NCBI GenBank assembly: GCA_002110485.1
Contig: MOWL01000023.1
Location: 372,001 to 436,000, forward strand
Direction of reading: 5' to 3'
From: Emergomyces orientalis
Lineage: Eukaryota > Ascomycota > Eurotiomycetes > Onygenales > Ajellomycetaceae
Length of the DNA: 64,000 nt
Below, piece after piece: positions 44,659 to 54,196 of this stretch. The position numbers and the translations under genes were made by a program. The notes below the pieces were generated by a model. It had not been told where the DNA came from. It saw only the letters and a program-made list of their open reading frames with translations, and made no database searches. The stretch's first letter is position 1. Every line of letters begins with the position of its first letter.

Positions 44659-45040
44659 ATGATAAAGAAAGAAACCCCCCCTGATTCAAATGGCTCTCAC
44701 TTGCATATCAGCCGGGTCCAGGCCGTGTCTTCTAGTGGCTGCGGGATGATAACTACTTTTGTTATTAATGGAAATGCTTTCCAGCTTCCTGACTGCCACG
44801 GCCATATATGTCCGGTTTAATTTCAAGGGCGCCCAAGTTGATTAACCATGATAAAGAAAGAAAACCCCCCTGATTCACATGGCTCTCACTTGCATATCAG
44901 CTGGGTCCAGGCCGTGGCTTCTAGTGACTGCAGGATGATAACTAGTTTTGTGATGAATGGAAGTGCTTTCCAGTTTCCTGACTGCCACGGCCATATATGT
45001 CCAGTTTAATTTCCAGTTGCCCAAGTTGATTAGCCCCCGC
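44659..45040. repeat. 190-bp tandem duplication, copies differing at CpG sites
   Basis: Copy 1 (about 44659-44848) and copy 2 (about 44849-45040) begin GATAAAGAAAGAAA and align for 190 bp. Three CG sites of copy 1 are changed in copy 2: CCGGG to CTGGG, GCGGG to GCAGG and TCCGG to TCCAG. Other changes are scattered. Both copies keep an open minus frame with TYMAVAVRKLES and HGLDPADMQVRA, so a short coding piece may have been duplicated. No parent gene is recognised. Confidence 0.85.
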
Positions 45041-45899
45041 AATCTCCTCCAGCTCCGCCGGAACCAGCCCGCCGGAACGTTGAGCCTGTCATGCAAAATT
45101 AGTTCAGTTTGAAAATAATGTTGAAGTAGTTATTGAATGATATTTCTTGTGAACAACAGGGAAGTTCACCTGGACAACGTCAGTATTCTGCTTTTTGACC
45201 ACGAGATTCCGGACCCTCATTTTATTTCTCCTGAACGTACTTATCATTTTCCTCACCCGCATCCACTCTTACACCCTTGCTAATCGAGTGATGGGTGAAA
45301 ACATGGCATGAATTTAAACAGGCTGTGAGAGCAAGTCTTGTCTACTAGAAGCCCCTGTTCTCTTCATACGATTTAAGCTGACAATGACCTGGCAGGACAT
45401 GTGTATCGTGAAGCTGAATATGTAGCAGTGATGCAGCTGTTTCAGAAGCTAAGAGAGATGGTGCTTCTCAAACGTACTCTGATGTCATTCTTCATGATGG
45501 AAATATTATTCTTTAGAAAAGGTGCTGCTGCAGTGAAGGTGCTGTGGGAAAAGTATCATGCATCATTTGCATGTTAAAGCTGAGAGCATTCACAGAGAAA
45601 ACACTGATGTTTTATAGTTAGTTATAAGAGACATTACACTTGAATTAATAAGAATCTGTTTATAAAAATCTTTTGCAATACTTGAGAATTTCAATAGAAA
45701 AGTGATATAAATTTTGTGTTGTCTCTCACTGAAAAAAAAAAAAAAAAAAAAAGAAACAAAACGAAAACAAAAAGAATAAAACAAATTAAGTGCCAGAGGT
45801 GGAAGGTAGGTTGGTTGGAGTTCTCGCCGGCGCAGCTATTTATATAAATGCGTCCGGGTCACGTGGTCTACTAGAGCCAAGGGCACTGCTGCAAAAAAT
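45041..45899. other. Left flank of the copia element, CpG-poor
   Basis: No gene. 45474-45760 is free of CG. Around 45400-45590 the plus strand reads EAEYVAVMQLFQKL and continues open, reminiscent of the EAEYIA box of a copia RNase H. A poly-A run at about 45732-45750 follows. The last bases hold the 5-bp target site AAAAT (45895-45899). Confidence 0.45.
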
Positions 45900-46001
45900 T
45901 GTTAGGTGATACTAGGGCTACCCGGGTCACATGCCCCACACACACATATATATTTTAGCTAGTTAGGTAGTTCAATATGATAGGCTTGATGCACTCTATG
46001 A
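45900..46001 (+). repeat. 5' LTR, 102 bp
   Basis: Begins TGTTAGGTGATACTAGG and ends CACTCTATGA. Identical to the 3' copy over its whole length as far as I can compare by eye. It ends GA rather than the usual CA. Confidence 0.93.
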
Positions 46002-46018
46002 GGTTATGAGGCCCTCTG
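46002..46018 (+). promoter_or_regulatory. Primer binding site, half-tRNA iMet type
   Basis: GGTTATGAGGCCC directly follows the left LTR. GGTTATGAG is complementary to the CUCAUAACC anticodon-arm sequence of initiator tRNA-Met, as in Drosophila copia. One base differs from a perfect extended match. Confidence 0.7.
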
Positions 46019-46075
46019 TTTAATACGCTGCGTTACTGCTATCTATTTCTCTTATACAGCTAGTTCTTGCCTCTC

Positions 46076-49000
46076 ATGGTGAACTTACGGTCAGGCAACA
46101 GTCCTGATCTTACGAGGGAAAATAAGCCGACTAGGCGAGCGGAACGTACGCCGGAGAATATTGAAAACGAGCCCTTTCCAACCCCCATTACAGCCCGTAA
46201 ATTGCCCGCAAGAGCTCCTTCGGAGGGGTCAAGTGCTGATTTCGAAGATCCAATGTCGGATATGTCGGATACGGGCTCAGATCGCGATGAACCCACCCAG
46301 GAGGCTCAGGTTGAGCATGATGACTCCTTGAGCGCTGAGACCCGGGCGAGGTTGGAGATTGCGAGGTTGGAGAATGAAACAGCGCGGATTAAGGCTGGTG
46401 CTGGTGCGGGGGAGCTCGCAGGCGCCAATATGACGGCTTATTTGAAGGCCATTAAGGAGTTTCGACTTACAGTTAAGCTTCTTGAAAAGCCAGTTCTGCT
46501 GCTGGGCTCCATGAACTATCCCATGTGGAGGGATGAGGTTCTTCTCGCGGCGAAGGATTCAGAAACAGATGATATTTTGTTAAATAAGGAGCTGGCCCCG
46601 CCTGAGGGGGTCAGTGAGGACGTTGCGAAGCTCTGGAGGGAGCGGAATAGCTGGCTGCGTAATTATATGTGGTCAGCGATTTCCGCACAGGCTAGAACTC
46701 ATTTTACTATACCGAAGGAGAATCAATTGTCTGCCTATATGCTGTGGTCCATAGTAGAGGAGAACTTCGCTGAACGCCGCGTAGTTCGCCGGTTTCGTCT
46801 TTTCAATGAGTTCCTGGGTATGACGGCTGAGTCTTGCGGGTCGGATCGTGCGTTTATTGAGCGTCTCTTAGCCGTACGAACTGAATATAAGCGATTAGAT
46901 TTTTATATGCCGGATTCCGTCTTCTTTGATCGATTGCTTGCGGGGATTCACAGTAGATGGGCCAATCTCATACGAAATAGGATGGATGATATTGAAAAGA
47001 GTGGTGAAGATACTCTCCTGGAGGATGATTTTGTGGGTCTATGCCGTGATATTCTGCTTCGATTGCCCTCTGGCGGCAGTTCCTCTTCTTCAAAGAACAC
47101 AAAGGCGCCCGTAAATAATGCGAGCAGTATGGATGATGCGGGTGAGAGCCCTGCTCCATCTGCATCAGGCAGGCCAAAATGCTCACATTGCGGGATTGTG
47201 GGCCATAATGAGGAGAGCTGTTGGAAAAAGCACCCAGAGAAGCGTCCATCAGGTTATTCTAATGAAAAAAGGCGTGGTGGCACCAAGAAGGATAAGAAGA
47301 AGGCCAATAATGAGGATTCTTCCAAGAGCCCCGATGACGGCTCTGCTCCTGTACACAGTACGGTTGAGAAGGTGTTCCATGCTCGTGAAATCGTCCGTGA
47401 TGATGATATTGCGGATGAGTGGGTTCTGGACTCGGGGTCTGGCGCTCACGCAACACCACGCAAGGAGCTTGTTAAATGCCATTCAATGAGCTCCAATGTT
47501 AAATTGAAAATGGCGGATGGGACCATTGTTCCAGCTGCGGCCGTTGGTACGGTTGAACTGGCGGTTGATGGGGCGGATGTGTGCCTGGAAGGTGTGCGAT
47601 TTGCCCCCGAATTAGAAGCAAATATCGTGAGCTTTGGCAAATTAGTCCGCAAGGGCTATACGTTCAAGCAATTGACATATGGAGAAGCTCACTCGATTAT
47701 TATGACCTCTCCCGATCGAATGGTCAGCTTCACTGCTGTTTTGAATGAGAAAGATATCTATGTCATTGAAAAGCCTCCGCAAATCCGAGATTTGATTCAA
47801 TTCGCCATGCCTAATGGTGATTTTCGGCCCGTAAATGCTGTGGATGACTCGCTATTGGCTCTGCCATCAATGAATATAAAACCAGTAGAGCTCACGATGC
47901 TGCAATGGCATTTGAAGCTGGGTCATCTTAACCACATGGATATAGCGAAGATGGCCGCGGATCCGCGCATGGGGATGAGGATTAAAGGCTCCAAGGCTCT
48001 GCCTTTTTGTAAAACCTGCGTGCAGGCTAAGATGGCTCGTCCTGCTTTTGAGCCCATGATTAGAAAAGTGAAGCCTGCTGCACGATTATTTATTGATCTT
48101 GCGGGCGGTGGGCGTACCTTATTCAATGAGGATGGCGTTCCCACGTATGGGGGGGCTGATTATTGGATGAGTATTACGGACGATGCCACGAGATATCGGT
48201 GGGCCATTTTAATGGCCACCAAGGGTGAAGCAACCGCGAAACTACGGGATTTTATAACAATGATTGAGACCACTGCGCAGCGATGCGTGGGCTCCTTGCA
48301 CTGGGATGGTGGTGGAGAATTCAAGAGCGATGAATTAAAAGCTTTTTGTAAACAGCGAGGCATTGCCTATGAGACGACTACGCCATATACCCCACAATCA
48401 AATGGTCCAGCGGAACGTGCGAACCGCATAATAATCGAAAGAACTAGGAGCTTGCTATTCGATAGCGGGCAGCCTAGGGACCTATGGGGTGAGGCCATGC
48501 AGGCTGCCGTTATGTTGATCAATATGTCTCCCACCTCTACGAAGCTTTACGGGTGCAAGGAGGGGTCTCCGCTGACCCCCTTTGAAGCATGGATGGGGGT
48601 GCAGCCCACGGCGAATTGGCTGCATAGATGGGGCTGCAAGGTCTACAAGAAGGATCTGCGAGTTACTAATAAGCTTGCGGATAGAACGGATGGGAAAGAA
48701 TGGATCTTTGTGGGTTATCAGGGCCTTCATCAAGTTCGCATATGGGACCCTGATGCACGCAGGTTGGAGATAGCACGAGATGTGGTTTTTGATGAAGCTC
48801 TCGTGGAGGACGTGTCATTCATTAATGCCGCTCTTCCGGCTCCTCATGAGCCAAATAACATACCGGATGAGCTCGATGTTTTGAATCCTGCGGATGGATG
48901 GCAGCACTGTCTCCTGCGGCGCCTGGCAAGGGAGCGGCCGCACATCATGAAGATGCTTGTCAATGGGGATCTGGAGGAGGCCATTGAGCCTACCTATCTT

Positions 49001-50674
49001 ATAAACAGTGATGTTGATCTCCTTAATGAGTCTGACGAGCATGCTAATGATAATGGTGATGAGCCCGTGCTTAGTACCCTTACGGACCGTCCCACGACCT
49101 TAGCGGAGGCTCGACGGAGCCCTGATTGGCATCATTGGCTCGAAGCAATGAGGAAGGAGGTCGATATGTTCAATCAAAAGAAAACATATGTTATTACTGA
49201 GCGGTCCCCGGATATGGATGTTCTTACGGGTAAATGGGTATATGACCGCAAATTAAATAATAAGGGAGAAACCATCCGCTTTCGCGCACGATGGGTGGTT
49301 CGCGGATTCCTTCAGCAGCGAGGAGTCCATTATACGAAGTCTTACGCTGCCGTTGTCTCTGGTCCTACAACCAGAAGCCTATTCGCGATCTCTACGGCTA
49401 GGGGATGGAAATCGAAGGCAATTGATTACGTGTCTGCATTCCTTAATGGCGTGCTGCCACAGGAAGAAATGATCTATATGCAGCTCCCGACGGGCATAAA
49501 ACATGGCAGGGGCAATCTAGTTGGCCTGGTTCGCCAGAGCCTGTATGGGCTGAAGCAAGCTGCGAGGACGTGGTATTTTCTTGCCACTGAGCATCTCACT
49601 TCGATTGGTTTCCGCATATCACCGTATGACGGCGGATTCCTATATCACCCCATCCGTAAGGTGTATTTGACGCTGCACGTTGATGACTGCCGCGTTACGG
49701 GGCCCAATGAGCATGATATTGACTGGGTTCTCGATGAGATTGCGAAGCGTTTTGACACCAAAAGAATCGACGATGATAAGCCATACTTAGGTATGGAAAT
49801 TGCGGGCCGTAATGGTGATTTACTGGTCACGCAAACACGCTATATTGATGAGATCCTTGATGATTTTGGCATGACTGCAATCAATCCGGCACCAACCCCC
49901 ATGAATGCTGGCACAAAGCTCCAGTTCTCGCCGGATGAGGATAAGGGCCTTGATGATGATTTTACGGCTACGCGATATCGTCAAGGGCTTGGGTCTCTTC
50001 AATATCTGGTTACAAGCACCAGACCGGATATAATGTTCGCGGTAAATTATTTATCGCGATTCAATTCTCGCCCAAATAAGGAGTGCTGGGCTGCTTTGAA
50101 GCATGTTCTCCGCTATATGAAGAAGACTAGGACTACGGGCATTCTGTATAAGAGGAATATAGGGGACGAAGGGCTGGCTCCCATGGCCTACGCGGATTCA
50201 GATTGGGCGGGTGCAGACCCCCAATATAAATCGACTACGGGCTATATTATAATGATCAATGGAGCTCCCGTATCATGGCGTTCGCAGCGGCAGATCTCTA
50301 CGGCGAAGTCCACAACTGAAGCTGAGTATATTGCTGCTAGCGAAGCTGCGTGCGAGCTGATTTGGCTTAAAGATATGCTGCATGATGCGGGACTGCTTGA
50401 GAATGCGGATGGCTATGTTCTTTCCAATAATCTGCATATTGATAATAAAGGTGCCATTGATCTAGCTAACGGCGAGTCTTTAACTAAGCGCTCGAGGCAT
50501 ATTGAAGTCCGCTACCATATATTACGCGATCTAGTGGCTAAAAAGGAGCTCCTTATTCGGCACGTCAGCTCAACGGAGAATAAGGCGGATGGTTTTACGA
50601 AGGCGCTGCCTAGGCCCGCATTCAATGCTTTTGTGGCTAATCTTGGCTTGATTGGTTCGGGGGGATCTGCTTAA
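46076..50674 (+). CDS. Copia gag-pol polyprotein, 1532 aa
   Basis: The frame opens with ATG 46076 (MVNLRSGNSPD) after a TTG-initiated shadow nine bases earlier, and ends TAA 50674. In order: a gag region with a helical N-terminus; a CCHC zinc knuckle (CSHCGIVGHNEESC, about residue 368); the protease active site (DSGSGAHAT, about 452); an HHCC integrase zinc site (HLKLGHLNH then CKTC, about 611-650); an integrase core with D (HWDGGGEF, about 743) and E (NGPAERANR, about 779); a reverse transcriptase (WVYDRKLN, AIDYVSAFLNG, SLYGLKQAARTW, LHVDDCRV about 1201); and RNase H (YADSDWAG, STTGY, STTEAEYIAAS, DNKGAIDLANGE). All residues needed for activity look present. The catalytic box reads HVDD instead of the usual YVDD. 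A single frame without stops suggests one Gag-Pol product. Confidence 0.96.
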   Translation: MVNLRSGNSPDLTRENKPTRRAERTPENIENEPFPTPITARKLPARAPSEGSSADFEDPMSDMSDTGSDRDEPTQEAQVEHDDSLSAETRARLEIARLENETARIKAGAGAGELAGANMTAYLKAIKEFRLTVKLLEKPVLLLGSMNYPMWRDEVLLAAKDSETDDILLNKELAPPEGVSEDVAKLWRERNSWLRNYMWSAISAQARTHFTIPKENQLSAYMLWSIVEENFAERRVVRRFRLFNEFLGMTAESCGSDRAFIERLLAVRTEYKRLDFYMPDSVFFDRLLAGIHSRWANLIRNRMDDIEKSGEDTLLEDDFVGLCRDILLRLPSGGSSSSSKNTKAPVNNASSMDDAGESPAPSASGRPKCSHCGIVGHNEESCWKKHPEKRPSGYSNEKRRGGTKKDKKKANNEDSSKSPDDGSAPVHSTVEKVFHAREIVRDDDIADEWVLDSGSGAHATPRKELVKCHSMSSNVKLKMADGTIVPAAAVGTVELAVDGADVCLEGVRFAPELEANIVSFGKLVRKGYTFKQLTYGEAHSIIMTSPDRMVSFTAVLNEKDIYVIEKPPQIRDLIQFAMPNGDFRPVNAVDDSLLALPSMNIKPVELTMLQWHLKLGHLNHMDIAKMAADPRMGMRIKGSKALPFCKTCVQAKMARPAFEPMIRKVKPAARLFIDLAGGGRTLFNEDGVPTYGGADYWMSITDDATRYRWAILMATKGEATAKLRDFITMIETTAQRCVGSLHWDGGGEFKSDELKAFCKQRGIAYETTTPYTPQSNGPAERANRIIIERTRSLLFDSGQPRDLWGEAMQAAVMLINMSPTSTKLYGCKEGSPLTPFEAWMGVQPTANWLHRWGCKVYKKDLRVTNKLADRTDGKEWIFVGYQGLHQVRIWDPDARRLEIARDVVFDEALVEDVSFINAALPAPHEPNNIPDELDVLNPADGWQHCLLRRLARERPHIMKMLVNGDLEEAIEPTYLINSDVDLLNESDEHANDNGDEPVLSTLTDRPTTLAEARRSPDWHHWLEAMRKEVDMFNQKKTYVITERSPDMDVLTGKWVYDRKLNNKGETIRFRARWVVRGFLQQRGVHYTKSYAAVVSGPTTRSLFAISTARGWKSKAIDYVSAFLNGVLPQEEMIYMQLPTGIKHGRGNLVGLVRQSLYGLKQAARTWYFLATEHLTSIGFRISPYDGGFLYHPIRKVYLTLHVDDCRVTGPNEHDIDWVLDEIAKRFDTKRIDDDKPYLGMEIAGRNGDLLVTQTRYIDEILDDFGMTAINPAPTPMNAGTKLQFSPDEDKGLDDDFTATRYRQGLGSLQYLVTSTRPDIMFAVNYLSRFNSRPNKECWAALKHVLRYMKKTRTTGILYKRNIGDEGLAPMAYADSDWAGADPQYKSTTGYIIMINGAPVSWRSQRQISTAKSTTEAEYIAASEAACELIWLKDMLHDAGLLENADGYVLSNNLHIDNKGAIDLANGESLTKRSRHIEVRYHILRDLVAKKELLIRHVSSTENKADGFTKALPRPAFNAFVANLGLIGSGGSA

Positions 50675-50774
50675 TGGATTTAACTAAAAGTTTTGTACTT
50701 AGCTGCTATTTTGATTTTTGATGCCTATGGCGTGGCCTGTGTGCGTGCTCCTGGGGCGCCCTAGCATGGGGGGG

Positions 50775-50876
50775 TGTTAGGTGATACTAGGGCTACCCGG
50801 GTCACATGCCCCACACACACATATATATTTTAGCTAGTTAGGTAGTTCAATATGATAGGCTTGATGCACTCTATGA
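50775..50876 (+). repeat. 3' LTR, 102 bp
   Basis: Same sequence as the left LTR, preceded by the G7 polypurine tract at 50768-50774 and followed by AAAAT at 50877-50881. Confidence 0.93.
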
Positions 50877-50881
50877 AAAAT

Positions 50882-52345
50882 AAGTACAATAAGAATAATA
50901 ATACAAAATGAAAATTAAATAGTTATTTTCTCATGAAAAGTAACATTGTTCTGTATTAAAAACTAATTGGATAAGTTACAATAATAAAAACAGAAAAATA
51001 TGTAACTAGAGCAGTTATGTTGTGTTGTGACAAATCCCGTTCACTCGCGAAGATCTTAACTAGGTACCCCTATTCTCATGGTTAAGCTCTTGCGTAATGA
51101 ATAGGGCTAGCAGGCCTTGGCCACATTCCATTCTTGTGAGACTCCTTTGGCAGCTCAGCTCGAGACCTACCTTTTTCATATACGCAAATACTCACTTGCT
51201 TAAACATTTAAATTTTCAATAAAAATTACTCAATGTATTTCACTACGAACTCGTTCGCACAACGTTCTTGTTAGCTGGTCCACATGATATAAAACTCTCT
51301 TTAATAATCCATCTCTATTCAATTGATATCACACTCCGTACTCCATACTAGATATTATGTACAGAGTATCACTGAAGTAAAGAAGAAATTACAAACAGTG
51401 TTTGAGAAATATTGTATAGTTAATATAGCAGCTCTTTTCTGAGTTAAACTCTCGATTATTGAAATAATTGAAATATAAGTTTATTTTCACTCATTATTTC
51501 ATTTTGTACTATGAACAGATGAAAATGAAAGTCTGCGTGATTTATTAAATCAATAATAATAGCTTCAGAGCAGACCATATCTATTTCACCACAAACTTGG
51601 CCACTTTGTACCACTAGGCTAATTTAGTATGGAAAGGTACCCCTAAGACAAACAAGCGTTAGCTTCTTCGACGGAGGATCCCATAACAACAGGCGAAAGC
51701 GTGGCAGAGAAAATGCCAAGCCCAGTATATGGAAACTGGGTCACATGATTGCTGTGGCTAGTCGTAGTATGGATGTCTTGGAGTGAGGAGCAGCCATACA
51801 GCAGCCACACAGCAGCCACACAAAGACGTCAAACAGGTGGAGAACAATCTTTGTCCCAAGAAGTTGCTTACTCGAGGAGGCGCAGGGGGGAAGCAAACCT
51901 GATCTTTTGGAAAGATCTCCGCCCAACGACCGACGACGGAGATTTATCGACACTACTCTCCCATTAGTATTCAGGACACATCTCCCATATCACCTTATTA
52001 ATTCATTCATTCATTGGTCTTGATTAATGTGTGCGGCAATTCCAGATATTGGAAATTTCGCCCTGACCCTAATCTTGGTATTCGATCTCGTGCCGTTTCA
52101 TTATTGGCGCCACAGACACCAGCCTGGTGCGCCTGATTGATTTTATTTTATTGTTATTTATTCGCCCATATCCAGATGTCACAAACAACAGGGGGTTAAA
52201 ATTCCGATATAAAAGAAGCTGAAAAATAATAGCTATCCTTGACCCTTGCCAGCAGTGGGGTCATTTTTTTTATATATATTTTTTAATTCATATATTTATT
52301 GTCAGCTTGGCTTCGGGTCTTATCCTTCTAGCGGGATCCGCATGG
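50882..52345. other. Right flank of the copia element and promoter of the transporter gene
   Basis: 50877-51037 has no CG and is AT-rich, like the left flank. An imperfect inverted repeat (TACTCCATAC near 51334 and GTACAGAGTA near 51360) is present. GTCACATGAT occurs at 51740-51749. No gene is seen. The part near 52345 is the promoter of the transporter gene. Confidence 0.5.
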
Positions 52346-54196
52346 ATGCCATTCCCAACGCCTCCAAAGTCCAAAAGGGCCGGACCTATTAATGACTCCA
52401 CTGCTATTGATCCTGATTTCGAACAACCTCTCCTGCACTCTCGACACTCCTCTGGAAATAGCCAGACCTCGAGCACTTTTCAGCTGCAGGGCGTCTCTCG
52501 TCGTCCCTCTGAAAGTGGCAGTCTCAATGCATCAAAGCGGAAGAAACCCTCGCAAAACCACGACAAGGACGAATCTACGGACGACGAATCCGACGGCGAC
52601 GACGAAACAATGGCGACCAATCGACCTCCCTTAAACCGGATAGGTGATTCCAGATCCAAATCACAAGTGCCCTTGCTGAAAGATGAAGACCGTGGCCGGC
52701 GGATAGACAGCCCAGTTTCTGCTAATGGAGATGAGGCGACTCGGCCTAACTATATGACCAGAAGGAGGTCAACGTTCAGAAGTAGAACTCCCGAGTATGA
52801 TACTAAAAATGCAACGCGGAGGAAATACACTATCGCCTCGTTTTTCCTCGTCCTGAGTTTGGTGAGTTTCGTCGTTCAGACCGAAACAGCTGTATATATT
52901 CAACACGACTTAGGATGGGAGAAACCGTATTGCATGCTGTGAGTCTTCAATTATTATCTAAGAAAAAAGACAAAAAAGAAACTTGGGATGCTAAGGTGTT
53001 TCCAAAATATTTTTATTTTACTTGAAACCTTTTTAATAATAAATTCTAACCTTCTTCATGTTTTCTATTTTTTGGTTTATAGTTATTTAACCCATGGATC
53101 TTGGGTTCTCCTATGGCCCGTGCAACTACTATTACTCCGAATCCAGAAACGTAAACTATCATGGGGTGCATTTTGGAGACGGCATCTCTATCTTATCCGG
53201 ACCACGGCGCAGATGGTGGAATCCCGGAATCTCCACCTCACCACCCGAGACCTCCATAAATCACCAGTCCCATACATCCTCCGCACCACCGCTCTGGTTA
53301 CAACCTCCTTGACTGTTGCCGGTGGTTCATGGTATGTCGCTGTCAACCTGACGACGGCAAGTGACCTGACAGCAATCTACAATTGTTCCGCCTTTTTCGC
53401 CTACGCCTTCTCCATCCCATTACTCAATGACAAACTACGATTCGACAAAGTGTTTTCTGTCGTCGTTGCCATTGTTGGCGTGCTTGTTGTTGCCTATGGA
53501 CCCTCTGGCCCTTCTAATAATGGCGACGACGCAGCCCAGGATGCAAAGGATGCCTCGAGCAGAGCTCTGGGGAACATAATTATAGGCGTCGGTAGTGTTC
53601 TTTATGGGTTATATGAGGTCTTGTATAAGAGACAGGCTTGTCCTCCGGAAGGCACAAGCCCTGGACGTGGTGTGATATTCGCAAATACCTTTGCAAGTCT
53701 GATCGGGGCTTTTACGTTACTTGTCCTCTGGATACCGCTACCGATTTTGCACGTTCTCGGTATCGAGACGTTCGAGTGGCCGCGTGGCGAAGCGGCAAGT
53801 CTTTTACTCATATCCGTGATTGCGAATGCTAGTAAGTCTATTAACCTCTTTCTAATATCCTTGTCATTGCGGGTGCTCTCAAATATAAGTTTCTATAGTA
53901 GTACCCAGCTAACCTAACCAACCCCCTACTACACAGCATTCTCCGGCTCCTTCCTTGTCCTCATCTCCCTAACCTCCCCCGTTCTATCCTCAGTAGCAGC
54001 CCTCCTCACAATCTTCCTGGTCGCCCTCGTCGACTGGAAGCTAACAAACAAACCCCTCACCTCCGCCTCGATATACGGTGGCATCCTGATTATCATCGCC
54101 TTCCTGCTTCTAAGCTGGAGTACATACCGCGAGTTGGATGAGGAGAGACGGAAACGATTAGCAGACAGTGGGCCCGATTCTGAAAGCGATGAGTGA
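52346..54196 (+). CDS. DMT-superfamily (EamA/SLC35F-like) membrane transporter, 533 aa
   Basis: Three exons: 52346-52938, 53083-53831 and 53937-54196 (1602 nt). Donors GTGAGT and GTAAGT, branch CTAAC at 53045, acceptors TTTATAG and CACACAG all fit. The ATG 52346 (MPFPTPPKSKRAGP) is the first ATG in frame. A long polar, Ser/Asp-rich N-terminus (about 160 residues) precedes about ten spans: YTIASFFLVLSLVSFVV, YLTHGSWVLLWPVQLLLL, ALVTTSLTVAGGSWYVAVNLT, AIYNCSAFFAYAFSIPLL, SVVVAIVGVLVVAYG, NIIIGVGSVLYGLYEVLY, TFASLIGAFTLLVLWIPL, SFLVLISLTSPVLSSVAALL and ILIIIAFLLLSWSTY. This is the drug/metabolite transporter layout of fungal SLC35F/YML018C-type vacuolar membrane proteins. The substrate is unknown. 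Confidence 0.85.

Larger units (their letters stand above)
45900..50876 (+). mobile_element. Complete Ty1/copia LTR retrotransposon
   Basis: Two identical 102-bp LTRs (45900-46001 and 50775-50876) flank an intact polyprotein. A 5-bp target duplication AAAAT lies at 45895-45899 and 50877-50881. Immediately after the left LTR, GGTTATGAG at 46002 matches a primer site of the copia type, which pairs with an internal half of initiator tRNA-Met rather than its 3' end. A G7 polypurine tract (50768-50774) abuts the right LTR. Identical LTRs and intact coding mean a recent insertion. The element has normal CpG content, unlike its flanks. Confidence 0.95.

Noticed and set aside
46060..50002. Numerous ORFs antisense or out of frame in the copia element
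   Set aside because: Shadows of the polyprotein frame.
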